Below are positions 19,045 to 29,512 of a stretch of 64,000 nucleotides of DNA, piece after piece. Positions within the stretch are counted from its first letter, which is position 1, and every line of letters starts with the position of its first letter. Source of the stretch: Piscinibacter sp. GTDB taxonomy: Bacteria > Pseudomonadota > Gammaproteobacteria > Burkholderiales > Burkholderiaceae_C. The notes below the pieces were generated by a model. It saw only the letters and a list, made by a program, of their open reading frames with translations, searched no databases and was not told the DNA's origin. The DNA is taken from positions 186,001 through 250,000 of the forward strand of contig JADJJI010000005.1 in assembly GCA_016706565.1 (NCBI GenBank), written 5' to 3'. The position numbers and the translations under genes are program-made.

Positions 19045-19464
19045 TCACTCCACGATGCGGCGGAAGCTCGCATAGTGATCGGCGGTGTAGTAACAGGCTT
19101 CCGGTGCGGTGGGCGTCTTCCCGCCGCAGACGATCCGTCGGGCTCCCCGGTTGGATGCGCCCGGTGTCTTGACGGTGTATTCGCGATAGAAGCCGCGCGT
19201 TTGTGCGGGAAGCTGCCGTTCACGGTTACCGAACACCGAGCCATCCTTCGAATACGGGAAGGGCCCGCCGGAAAGGATCAACCGATGTGTCTTCACGGCC
19301 TCGGGTGGCAGCTCGGCGAGCGACACCCGGGACGAGACCGATTCCCTGGCCTGCAGCGCTTCGTTCGGAAGCATTGCACCTGCCAGACTCGCTCCGGCCA
19401 CCACGGCGGCGAGCCCCACCTTGCGAAGCACCTGCCACCGCAGCGACCGACCGGAGGAAGACAC
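19045..19464 (-). CDS. Secreted guanyl-preferring ribonuclease (RNase Sa / barnase family)
   Basis: Predicted exported endoribonuclease of 139 residues. Residues about 1-40 are a basic head plus a hydrophobic signal segment. The mature domain matches RNase Sa closely (LPPEA, GGPFPYSKDGSVF, NRE, YREYTV, TPGASNRGARRI, ADHYASF). Glu95, Arg106, Arg110 and His130 align with catalytic Glu54, Arg65, Arg69 and His85 of RNase Sa, so it should be active. Two Cys (113 and 124) could pair. I chose GTG 19464, which has AGGGA 6 nt before it; a TTG at 19533 would give a longer, less signal-like head. Barstar follows in the same operon. Confidence 0.9.
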   Translation of the reverse strand: MSSSGRSLRWQVLRKVGLAAVVAGASLAGAMLPNEALQARESVSSRVSLAELPPEAVKTHRLILSGGPFPYSKDGSVFGNRERQLPAQTRGFYREYTVKTPGASNRGARRIVCGGKTPTAPEACYYTADHYASFRRIVE

Positions 19465-19716
19465 GGGTAATCCCTGAATCCAGAAACCGTGATGGTACAG
19501 AAATGGGCGCAAAACCTCAAGCCGCTGCCTCAAATTGGGGCAGAGCGCAGGTTATGCTAGTAACTGCACACTCTAATAAGAGCTTTGATGAATCGAACTC
19601 TAGAGGCGATAGACAGCACAGTCCAGGGGTGCACGCCATCGTGTGCGGCGCAGCAATTCCCCAGGAGTTTGCCGGGCTTGGCGAGCCATTCAATCGCTCT
19701 GCATGACCGAATCGTG
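19465..19716. other. AT-richer intergenic region upstream of the RNase gene
   Basis: This stretch separates the RNase gene from the maeB 3' end. About 19540-19620 is clearly AT-richer than its surroundings and probably holds the RNase promoter on the minus strand. I could not fix a -35/-10 pair with good spacing. Confidence 0.4.
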
Positions 19717-22030
<2,314 letters not shown>

Positions 22031-22204
22031 GTCGTTGTCTCGCTGTGTCTGGTGGCTCGCCCCACTGGCGCGGGGAAGCGGATTGTAGGAGTCGGCCCCG
22101 ACGTTCCAGGGCGGAGTGTGGCTGCAGGTTCGGCATGAACCCATGCGCGAAACTGCGTATCTGCTTTGACCCATCCGCGTGAATACTCGCGGCTGAGCCG
22201 CGCC

Positions 22205-24307
22205 ATGAACGAAGCCCTGTCGATCGACGCACCGCCGCCGCGCCCGCGCGGGCGGCGGCTCGTGCTGTGGGGGGCGCTGGTGGCGCTGCTGGTGGTGGCG
22301 CAGTCGTTGCTCGTGTTCCTGACCGCCAACTACGAGCGTGTGCGCGCGCAGGACCTGGTCGAGTCCGCTGCCACGGCGGCAGCGGCCGAAGTGCGCCAGG
22401 CGCTGTCGCGCCACCAGCAGAGCCTGCAGGCCCTGCAATGGAACGACCCTGGCGCGGCACGCTGGCGCAGCGAGGCCGCGACGCTGCTTCATTCGCGGCG
22501 CGACCTGATGCGCATCGAGCGGCGCGACCCTCGCATGCACATCGCCGACGCGGTCGACTCGCCCTACCAGGGGCCGGTGTTCACCCGCATCGCACGAGAG
22601 GACATCGAGCTCGAGGCCCAGCTCGCCTGCGCCGGCGCGCTGCGGCTGGCCGCCCCGGCCTTCTCGCGCAGCTACTTCGTGCCGCTGAGCGACGGCCTGG
22701 GCCTGGAGGTGATGGACCTGTGCGTGCCCTTGCAGCGCGCCGGCCAGCCCGACGGGGTGGTGATCGCCACGCTCGCGCTCGGCCGCCTGCTCGAGGAATC
22801 GGTCGGCGCGGAAATGTCGCGCGGCCATGAGTTCTCCTTCATCGAGGGCGACGGCACGCGCCTGGCGCGTGCCGGCGCGCGGCGCGGCGCCGGCGTGTTC
22901 GTGGCCGAGCGGGTCATCGACCTGCCGGGCCAGGGGCTGCAGCTGCGCGTGGATAGCGCCGTCGGCAGCCCGAGCCTGATCCCGAACCTGGCCGTGGCAC
23001 TGGTGTTCGGCCTGTCGCTGGCGCTCGCGGTGGTGGTGGGCCTGCTGGTGCGCGACGTGCGCCGCCGCGCCGGCGCGGAAGCTCGCCTGGCCGAGGCGCT
23101 GTCGTTCCGCAAGGCGATGGAAGACTCGCTCGTCACCGGGCTGCGCGCGCGCGACCTGAGCGGGCGCATCACCCACGTCAACCCGGCGTTCTGCGAGATG
23201 GTCGGCTTCGGCGAGGCCGAGCTGATGGGCCCGAGCACGCCGCCCTACTGGCCGCCCGAGCTGGCCGCCGACTATGCGCGCCGGCAGAGCGTGCGGCTGG
23301 GTGGGCCGCCGGCCGTGCCCGGGCGCTCGACGCAGGAGGCGCGCGCCGGCTTCGAGACCATCTTCATGCGCCGCAACGGCGAGCGCTTTCCGGTGCTGAT
23401 CTTCGAGGCCCCGCTGGTCGATGGCCAGGGCCGCCACACCGGCTGGATGAGCAGCGTGCTCGATGTCAGCGCACAGCGCCGCGTCGAGGAACTGTCGCGC
23501 CAGCAGCAGGAGCGCCTGCAGGCCACCGCGCGGCTGGCCACGGTGGGCGAGATGGCCTCGCTGCTCAGCCACGAGCTGAACCAGCCGCTGGCGGCGATCG
23601 CCAGCTACGCGGCGGGGTCGCTGAACCTGCTCGAGGCGGGCAGGCCCGCCGATCCCGAGGCGCCGGCCATGCTGCGCCAGGCTGCGCAGCGCATCGCCGA
23701 GCAGGCCGAGCGCGCCGGCCGCGTCATCAAGAGCGTGCACGACTTCGTGCGCCGCCGCGAGCAGGCGCGCGAGGCGGTGCGCGCCGACGTGCTGTTCGAC
23801 GCAGTGATGCCGCTGGTGCGCCTGCAGGCGCGCAAGAGCGGCACGCGCATCGAGCTCGACCTGCCTGACCCTCCGCCGCGCGTGGTGTGCGATCGCACGA
23901 TGGTCGAGCAGGTGCTGCTCAACCTGACGCGCAACGGCATCCAGGCGATGGAGACGAACACCGAGCTGGCCGACCGCGTGCTCACGCTGCGCGCCCGGCA
24001 GACGCACGAGCGCTGGGTCACCTTCAGCGTCGTCGACCGCGGCCCCGGCATCGCAGACGACGTGGCAACGCGGCTGTTCACGCCCTTCTTCACGACACGC
24101 AGCGAAGGCATGGGCCTGGGCCTAAGCCTGTGCCGCACGGTGATCGAGCAGCACGGCGGGGCGCTGGATTTCGTCAACCTCGCCAGCGTCGGCACTGGCC
24201 TGGGCACCGAGTTTCGGTTTACCCTGCCGTCCGAGGCCAGGGAGCGTGCCGCCGCGGCGGCGCTCGCGGCCGAGCCTCCGGACGCCGCCGCCGAACTTCC
24301 CTCATGA
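22205..24307 (+). CDS. Membrane sensor histidine kinase with PAS domain (DctS/FixL-like)
   Basis: Sensor kinase of 700 residues. Membrane helix 1 is at about residues 19-41, a periplasmic sensing domain follows to about 255, and membrane helix 2 is near 260-283. A PAS domain lies at about 305-430. The phosphoacceptor box is SHELNQPLAAIASY, with His456. The N box LLNLTRNGIQAME and glycine-rich boxes GPGIADD and GMGLGLSLC are intact. The HELNQPL form is shared with DctB/DctS and FixL kinases. I use ATG 22205; a TTG further up is less likely. It overlaps its response regulator by 4 nt. Being divergent from maeB makes a C4-dicarboxylate role attractive, but this is inference. Confidence 0.92.
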   Translation: MNEALSIDAPPPRPRGRRLVLWGALVALLVVAQSLLVFLTANYERVRAQDLVESAATAAAAEVRQALSRHQQSLQALQWNDPGAARWRSEAATLLHSRRDLMRIERRDPRMHIADAVDSPYQGPVFTRIAREDIELEAQLACAGALRLAAPAFSRSYFVPLSDGLGLEVMDLCVPLQRAGQPDGVVIATLALGRLLEESVGAEMSRGHEFSFIEGDGTRLARAGARRGAGVFVAERVIDLPGQGLQLRVDSAVGSPSLIPNLAVALVFGLSLALAVVVGLLVRDVRRRAGAEARLAEALSFRKAMEDSLVTGLRARDLSGRITHVNPAFCEMVGFGEAELMGPSTPPYWPPELAADYARRQSVRLGGPPAVPGRSTQEARAGFETIFMRRNGERFPVLIFEAPLVDGQGRHTGWMSSVLDVSAQRRVEELSRQQQERLQATARLATVGEMASLLSHELNQPLAAIASYAAGSLNLLEAGRPADPEAPAMLRQAAQRIAEQAERAGRVIKSVHDFVRRREQAREAVRADVLFDAVMPLVRLQARKSGTRIELDLPDPPPRVVCDRTMVEQVLLNLTRNGIQAMETNTELADRVLTLRARQTHERWVTFSVVDRGPGIADDVATRLFTPFFTTRSEGMGLGLSLCRTVIEQHGGALDFVNLASVGTGLGTEFRFTLPSEARERAAAAALAAEPPDAAAELPS

Positions 24308-24969
24308 ACTCCGCCTCAGCCCTGGGCCTGCCCATCGTCTACCTGGTCGACGACGAAGACGTGGTGCGCGACGCCCTGGGCTGGTTGCTGCGCTCGCGCC
24401 GGCTGCTCTCCGAAGGATTTGCCAGCGCCGAGGCCTTCGAGGCCATGCTCGCCGGCAAGTCGCCGCAGGCGCTGGCCGACTGGCCCGGCGCGCCGAGCTG
24501 CCTGCTGCTGGACGTGCGCATGCCCGGCATGAGTGGCCTGTCGCTGTTCGAGCGGCTGGCCGAGCTCGGCGTGCTCGGTGCGCTGCCGGTGATCTTCCTG
24601 ACCGGCCATGGCGATGTGCCCACCGCCGTGGCCGCCGTCAAGCGTGGTGCCTTCGACTTCGTCGAGAAGCCCTTCTCCGACAACGCGCTGGTCGACCGCA
24701 TCGAGCAGGCGCTGCAGCGCAGCGAGGCGGCGATCCGCGCACGCCTGGGGCGTGAGTCCGTGAAGAGGCGGCTGGCCGAGCTCACCGAGCGCGAGCGCGA
24801 TGTGATGCGGCTGGTCATCGAAGGCCGGCCGAACAAGTTGATCGCCGACGCGCTGGACATCAGCGTGCGCACGGTGGAAGTGCATCGCTCGCGGGTGTTC
24901 GAGAAGATGGACGTGCGCTCCGCCGTCGAGCTCGCGAATCTCTTGCGCGAGGTCGGCCCGGACGCCTGA
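24304..24969 (+). CDS. FixJ/NarL-type response regulator with LuxR DNA-binding domain
   Basis: Response regulator of 221 residues. The receiver domain occupies residues 10-130 with acidic pocket DDED at 16-19, phosphoacceptor Asp70 in LLLDVRMPGMSG, and Lys in VEKPF. The LuxR-type helix-turn-helix lies at about 155-215 (LTERERDVMRLVIEGRPNK, then ISVRTVEVHRSRVFEKM). ATGA overlap with the kinase shows co-translation. DctR of Rhodobacter is of this type, which fits the malic enzyme next door. Binding sites for it may lie in the 174 nt between maeB and the kinase gene. Confidence 0.93.
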   Translation: MNSASALGLPIVYLVDDEDVVRDALGWLLRSRRLLSEGFASAEAFEAMLAGKSPQALADWPGAPSCLLLDVRMPGMSGLSLFERLAELGVLGALPVIFLTGHGDVPTAVAAVKRGAFDFVEKPFSDNALVDRIEQALQRSEAAIRARLGRESVKRRLAELTERERDVMRLVIEGRPNKLIADALDISVRTVEVHRSRVFEKMDVRSAVELANLLREVGPDA

Positions 24970-24992
24970 CGCCGCGCGGCGACAATCGCGGA

Positions 24993-25952
24993 ATGTCCCT
25001 GGGCGAATTCGACCTGATCGGCAAGTACTTCACACGCGACGTGCGGCGCGCAGCGCTGGGCATCGGCGACGATTGCGCGCTGCTCGCGCCTTCGGCCGGC
25101 ATGCAGGTCGCGGTGTCCAGCGACATGCTGGTCGAAGGCCGGCACTTCCTGTCCACCGTGGCAGCGGATCGCCTGGGCCACAAGGCGCTGGCGGTCAACC
25201 TCAGCGACCTGGCCGCCTGCGGCGCGCAGCCGCTGGGGTTCACGCTGGCGCTGGCGCTGCCGCGTGCCGACGAGGCGTTTCTCGAAGGCTTTGCGCGCGG
25301 CTTGTTCGCGCTGGCCGAGGCGCAGGGCATCGAGCTGGTCGGTGGCGACACCACGCAGGGGCCGCTGAACATCTGCATCACCGCGATGGGCGAGGTCCCG
25401 CCGGGGCAGGCGCTGCTGCGTTCGGGGGCCCGCGCGGGCGACGACCTCTACGTCAGCGGCACGGTCGGCGATGCGCGCCTGGCGCTCGAAGTGTTCCGCG
25501 GCCAGCTCGCGCTGGACGCGGCGGCCTTCGAGTCCGTGCGCGCCGCCATGGAGCAGCCCCAGCCGCGCGTCGCCCTCGGCCTGGCGCTGCGTGGCATCGC
25601 GACGAGCGCGATCGACGTGTCCGACGGGCTGCTCGGTGACCTCGGCCATGTGCTGCGCCGCTCCGGCGTGGGTGCGGTGGTGGACGTCGATGCCGTGCCG
25701 CGCAGTGCCGTGCTGGCCGCGCAGAGCCTGGCCTGGCAACGCGAGTGCACGCTGGCCGGCGGCGACGACTACGAGCTGATCTTCACCGCTGCACCCGCTT
25801 CGGCCGATGCGGTGCAGGCCGCGGCGCGGCGCGCCGGCGTGGCTGCCACGCGCATCGGCCGCATCGAAGCCGGTGCGGCGCTGCGGCTGGTCGATTCATC
25901 GGGTCGCCAGGTGCCGCACACCTTCGGCTCCTTCGACCATTTCCGCTCGTGA
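24993..25952 (+). CDS. thiL: Thiamine-monophosphate kinase ThiL
   Basis: ATP-dependent kinase of 319 residues making thiamine diphosphate from the monophosphate, the last step of the cofactor's synthesis. The start SLGEFDLI and the GDDCALL loop are typical of ThiL. SSDMLVEGRHF, NLSDLAACGAQP and GGDTTQG bind metal and ATP. AIDVSDGLLGDL and GGDDYELIF lie in the C-terminal half. Cytosolic. It opens a run of four genes whose ends overlap: thiL, pgpA, pncC and the 2-hydroxyacid dehydrogenase. Confidence 0.96.
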   Translation: MSLGEFDLIGKYFTRDVRRAALGIGDDCALLAPSAGMQVAVSSDMLVEGRHFLSTVAADRLGHKALAVNLSDLAACGAQPLGFTLALALPRADEAFLEGFARGLFALAEAQGIELVGGDTTQGPLNICITAMGEVPPGQALLRSGARAGDDLYVSGTVGDARLALEVFRGQLALDAAAFESVRAAMEQPQPRVALGLALRGIATSAIDVSDGLLGDLGHVLRRSGVGAVVDVDAVPRSAVLAAQSLAWQRECTLAGGDDYELIFTAAPASADAVQAAARRAGVAATRIGRIEAGAALRLVDSSGRQVPHTFGSFDHFRS

Positions 25953-26521
25953 ACGACCTCCCGCCGACCCCGCCGCCGGTGAACCCGCCGCTGAATCCGC
26001 CCATGACGCCGGCGCGCCGCGCGGGCTGGCGCTTCATGTTCAGCCACCCGGCGCATCCGATCGCCCTCGGTTTCGGCGCCGGCCTGGCGCCGTTCGCGCC
26101 CGGCACGGTCGGCACGTTGTGGGCCTGGGCGGCCTACCTGCTGCTGCGCCCCGGCCTGGGCGACCTGCACTGGGCCGCGGTGCTGCTTGGCTCGCTGGCG
26201 GTGGGATGGTGGGCCTGCACCGCCACCGCGCGCCACATGGGCACGGCGGACCCGAGCGCCGTCGTCTGGGACGAGGTGATCGCCTTCTGGCTGATCCTGT
26301 GGCTGATCACGCCGGCCAGCTTCTGGGCGCAGGCGGGGGCCTTCGTGCTGTTCCGCTTCTTCGACGCCGCCAAGCCGGGGCCGGTGGCCTGGGCCGACAA
26401 GCTGTTCAAGATCCGCCGCAGCCAGCCCATCGGCTGGGCACAGGGCTTCGGCATCCTCTTCGACGACCTCGTCGCCGCGCTGTGCACGCTGATGGTGATC
26501 GCGCTGTGGAGGGCCTGGTGA
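25949..26521 (+). CDS. pgpA: Phosphatidylglycerophosphatase A
   Basis: Inner-membrane phosphatase of 190 residues that removes phosphate from phosphatidylglycerophosphate in phospholipid synthesis. GFGAGLAPFAPGTVGTLWA and VWDEVIAFW match PgpA, and the later acidic motif GILFDDLVAAL is present. Several membrane helices cover residues 40-190. The start is taken at GTG 25949, which overlaps the thiL stop (GTGA). ATG 26003 would give a 172-residue protein, the same length as the Escherichia coli enzyme, and is a fair alternative. A Pro-rich head lies between the two. Confidence 0.93.
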   Translation: MNDLPPTPPPVNPPLNPPMTPARRAGWRFMFSHPAHPIALGFGAGLAPFAPGTVGTLWAWAAYLLLRPGLGDLHWAAVLLGSLAVGWWACTATARHMGTADPSAVVWDEVIAFWLILWLITPASFWAQAGAFVLFRFFDAAKPGPVAWADKLFKIRRSQPIGWAQGFGILFDDLVAALCTLMVIALWRAW

Positions 26522-27006
26522 GGCGCTTCGAGGCCGAGGTGCTCGCGCTCGGCGATGCGCTGCGCGCACGCGGCGAAAAGCTCGTCGCGGCCGAGTCCTG
26601 CACCGGCGGCCTGTTCGCCGCCGCCTGCACCTCGGTGGCCGGCTCGAGCGACTGGTTCGAGCGCGGTTTCGTGACCTACTCGAACGAGGCGAAGAACGAA
26701 TGCCTCGGCGTGCCGGCCACGCTGATCGAACTGCACGGCGCGGTCAGCGAGCCGGTGGTACGTGCCATGGCCAGCGGCGCGCTGCGCGCCTCCTACGCGC
26801 AGTGGGCCGTCGCCGTCACCGGCATCGCCGGGCCGGGGGGCGCCGTGCCGGGCAAGCCGGTGGGCACGGTCTGGCTGGCCATCGCCCACGGCGACGAGGT
26901 GCTGCTTGCCGAACGGCTGCAGCTCGACGGCGACCGCGGTGCGGTGCGCGAGCAAACGGTGCAGCGCGCGCTGGCCCAGTTGCGCGCGGCGCTGAGCTCG
27001 ACATGA
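26518..27006 (+). CDS. pncC: Nicotinamide-nucleotide amidohydrolase (CinA C-terminal domain family)
   Basis: Enzyme of 162 residues that deamidates NMN to NaMN in NAD recycling. It is the stand-alone CinA C-terminal domain. AAESCTGGL holds the active Ser in the family pattern, followed by GFVTYSNEAK and the conserved AVTGIAGPGG. The start is GTG 26518, overlapping the pgpA stop by 4 nt. The ATGA at the other end overlaps the next gene. No competence-related CinA N-terminal domain is present. Confidence 0.95.
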   Translation: MRRFEAEVLALGDALRARGEKLVAAESCTGGLFAAACTSVAGSSDWFERGFVTYSNEAKNECLGVPATLIELHGAVSEPVVRAMASGALRASYAQWAVAVTGIAGPGGAVPGKPVGTVWLAIAHGDEVLLAERLQLDGDRGAVREQTVQRALAQLRAALSST

Positions 27007-27896
27007 GCATCCTGCTGGCCGGCGAGTTCGATGCGGCCGAGCGCGCGCACTGGCTGGGTCTGCTGCGCGCCGCGCTGCCCGACGAAACCCTCGTGACCGA
27101 GCCGACCGATGCCGACTCGATCGATATCGCCATCGTCGCCAATCCGCCTGCCGGTGTGTTGCAGGGCCTGCCGAAGTTGCGCCTGATCCAGTCGCTGTGG
27201 GCCGGTGTCGATCGATTGCTCGCCGATACGAGCATCCCGCCCGAGGTGCCGCTGGCGCGCATGGTCGACCCGGCGATGAACGAGGCGATGGCGGAGACGG
27301 CACTGTGGGCCGTGCTGTCGTTGCAGCGCGACTTCGTCGACTACGCGGCGCAGCAGCGCGAGCGTCGTTGGCAGCAGCACCCGCAGCGCCGTGCCGACGA
27401 AGTGCAGGTGGCCGTGCTCGGCCTGGGCCAGATGGGGCGGGCCGTGGTGCGGCGGCTCGACGCGAACGGCTACCGCGTCGCCGGCTGGAGTACGCGCGAG
27501 GGCCGCCTCGACGAACTGCTGGCCGCCAGCGATATCGTCGTCAACCTGCTGCCGCTGACGCCGATCACGCGCGGCCTGTTCGACTCGCGCCGCCTTGCCG
27601 CGATGCGCCGCGGTGCGTGCCTGGTCAACCTGGCACGCGGCGCGCACGTGGTCGAGGCCGACCTGCTCGCCGCACTCGATGCTGGTCAGTTGCGTCATGC
27701 GGTGCTCGACGTGTTCCACAGCGAGCCGCTGCCGGCCGATCACCCGTTCTGGTCGCACCCGCGTGTGACCGTCCTGCCGCACGTGGCGGCGCAGACCGAC
27801 GCGCGCAGCGCGGCAGCCTTGGCTGCGGCGAATGTGAAGCGGTGGCGCACCGGCGAAGCGGTGGCGAATCTCGTCGACCGCGCGCGCGGCTACTGA
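27003..27896 (+). CDS. ghrA: 2-hydroxyacid dehydrogenase, glyoxylate/hydroxypyruvate reductase A-like
   Basis: NAD(P)H-dependent reductase of 297 residues. The Rossmann motif is VLGLGQMGRAV (about 139-149). The catalytic Arg lies in VNLARGAHVVE, the Glu near FHSEPLPADHPFW, and the His in VLPHVAAQTD. The short N-terminal substrate domain (LIQSLWAGVDRLL) is like GhrA of Escherichia coli. It reduces glyoxylate or hydroxypyruvate in that family. It starts inside the pncC stop (ATGA) and ends 13 nt before the convergent holA. Confidence 0.9.
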   Translation: MSILLAGEFDAAERAHWLGLLRAALPDETLVTEPTDADSIDIAIVANPPAGVLQGLPKLRLIQSLWAGVDRLLADTSIPPEVPLARMVDPAMNEAMAETALWAVLSLQRDFVDYAAQQRERRWQQHPQRRADEVQVAVLGLGQMGRAVVRRLDANGYRVAGWSTREGRLDELLAASDIVVNLLPLTPITRGLFDSRRLAAMRRGACLVNLARGAHVVEADLLAALDAGQLRHAVLDVFHSEPLPADHPFWSHPRVTVLPHVAAQTDARSAAALAAANVKRWRTGEAVANLVDRARGY

Positions 27897-27909
27897 ATGG
27901 CCGAGCCGC

Positions 27910-29010
27910 TCAGGCGCCGAGCGCCAGCCGCGTGCTGACGACACGGGGACGCCCGCCCGCGGGCGCAGCGCTGCCGATTTGCTCGATCAGCATCAGCACC
28001 AGCCGGCGCAGCGATTCCCAGGCGTCGAGCGGCCAATCGGGGTGGCGCAGGCCCTTGACGAGGCCGTCGCAGACCTGCGCGGCGTCGAGCAGCGCGGCCA
28101 GTCCGTTGTCGGTGAGCAGCGGCACGGCGCGTTCGAACAGGCGCTCTCGCACGCCCCAGACGCGGTTCTCGCGCAGCGCCATCGGCAGCGGCTTGCCGCC
28201 GCTGACGGCGTCGCGCACGCGCTTGAGTGCGCGGATGTCCTCGGCCAGCGTCCAGTGCACCAGCACCGCCGCCTCGCCCTCGGCCTGCAGGCCGTCGAGC
28301 ATGCGCAGCGCGCGCGCCACCTGGCCGGCCAGCACGGCCTCGCCGAGCTTGAAGACGTCGTAGCGCGCCACGTTGAGCACTGCCGCCTCGATCTGCTCGA
28401 AGCCGAGTTCGCCCGGCGGGTAGAGCAGGCCGAGCTTCTGGATCTCCTGGTGCGCGGCGAGCAGGTTGCCTTCGACCCGGTCGGCGAAGAAGGCGAGCGT
28501 GCGCTGGCCCTCGTCGCCGCCCTGCACACGCTGGCCCTGCTGCGCCAGGCGCTGCGCGATCCACTGAGGCAGCGCCTTGCGCTCCACCGGATCGACGCGC
28601 ACCGTGACGCCGGCGGCGTCGAGCGCGCTGAACCAGCCGCTGCTTTGCTGCGTGCGGTCGAGCTTCGGCAGCTGGATCAGCGTGACGACCTCGTCGCCGA
28701 GCTGCTCGCAGTAGCGCTGCAGCGCCTCGGAGCCGTCCTTGCCCGGTTTGCCGCCAGGGATGCGGATCTCGATCAGCTGCCGGTCGGCGAACAGGCTCAT
28801 CGCCTGCGACGCGCCGAGCAGGCTGCTCCAGTCGAAGTGCGCGCCGCTGACGGTGTGCACCTGGCGCTCGGTGCAACCGGCCGCGCGCGCTGCGGTGCGG
28901 ATCGCGTCGCCGGCTTCCTGCGCGAGCAACGGCTCGTCGCCCCACACGGTGTACAGCGGCCTCACGCCCTTGGCGAGGTGCTGGGGGAGCTGGTCGGCAC
29001 GGACTTGCAT
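27910..29010 (-). CDS. holA: DNA polymerase III delta subunit
   Basis: Clamp-loader subunit of 366 residues that opens the beta clamp. VWGDEPLLAQEAGDAIR near the N-terminus and the DIR-like FADRQLIEIRIPGGKPG stretch (the beta-clamp contact region) are family marks. The AAA-like domains and C-terminal collar helices (LAALLDAAQVCDGLVKGL) follow. Last gene of the leuS-lptE-holA operon, 10 nt after lptE, an order widely kept in proteobacteria. Confidence 0.95.
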   Translation of the reverse strand: MQVRADQLPQHLAKGVRPLYTVWGDEPLLAQEAGDAIRTAARAAGCTERQVHTVSGAHFDWSSLLGASQAMSLFADRQLIEIRIPGGKPGKDGSEALQRYCEQLGDEVVTLIQLPKLDRTQQSSGWFSALDAAGVTVRVDPVERKALPQWIAQRLAQQGQRVQGGDEGQRTLAFFADRVEGNLLAAHQEIQKLGLLYPPGELGFEQIEAAVLNVARYDVFKLGEAVLAGQVARALRMLDGLQAEGEAAVLVHWTLAEDIRALKRVRDAVSGGKPLPMALRENRVWGVRERLFERAVPLLTDNGLAALLDAAQVCDGLVKGLRHPDWPLDAWESLRRLVLMLIEQIGSAAPAGGRPRVVSTRLALGA

Positions 29011-29020
29011 GGCGGGCGGC

Positions 29021-29512
29021 TCAAGGAGCGGGCACGGAGGCGAGACGGCGCAGCACCTGCGCCACGATGTCGCTCTGCATCGAGCGGTACAGCGCGGCCT
29101 CTTCCTGCTCCTTGGCCAGTGCCGCGGTCTCGCGGTAGCTCATGTCGCGCGAGAGCAGGATCTCCGTGGCCGGGATCAATTCGCGGCCCTGCGGCGTGCG
29201 CAGCCGGAAGTGGAAGCGCGAACGCAACTGCAGTTCGCGCACCTCGCCGAAGGCGGTGCTGGCGACGACGCTCTTCTCGCGTGCATCCGCCAGCGCTTCC
29301 AGCACCACCTGCGCCTTGGGCGCGGCGTCGACCACCTCGGTGGTCCTGCTCGCATCGATGCTGGTGCGCAGTTCCTCGGCCAGCGGCGACTTCGGCCCGA
29401 AGCCGGCCAGCGCCAGCGTGCGGAAGCGCAGCTCCGGCGCGCGGCGCAGTTCGAAGCCGCAGCCGGCCAACGCGGCGGCGCCGATCAGGCCGAGCGCCTG
29501 CCGACGGATCAT
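29021..29512 (-). CDS. lptE: LPS-assembly lipoprotein LptE
   Basis: Outer-membrane lipoprotein of 163 residues that plugs the LptD barrel. The signal ends ALAGC with Cys18 as lipid anchor, followed by the family start GFELRR. The conserved region [16 protein letters not shown]-like and [18 protein letters not shown] match LptE. The start overlaps the leuS stop (ATGA). LptD, its partner, is encoded at 13864-16302. Confidence 0.94.
   Translation of the reverse strand: MIRRQALGLIGAAALAGCGFELRRAPELRFRTLALAGFGPKSPLAEELRTSIDASRTTEVVDAAPKAQVVLEALADAREKSVVASTAFGEVRELQLRSRFHFRLRTPQGRELIPATEILLSRDMSYRETAALAKEQEEAALYRSMQSDIVAQVLRRLASVPAP

Noticed and set aside
22031-24007. Long minus-strand frame continuing upstream of maeB across the histidine kinase
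   Set aside because: Low-complexity Ala/Arg/His composition and no family features; the plus strand has an intact kinase.
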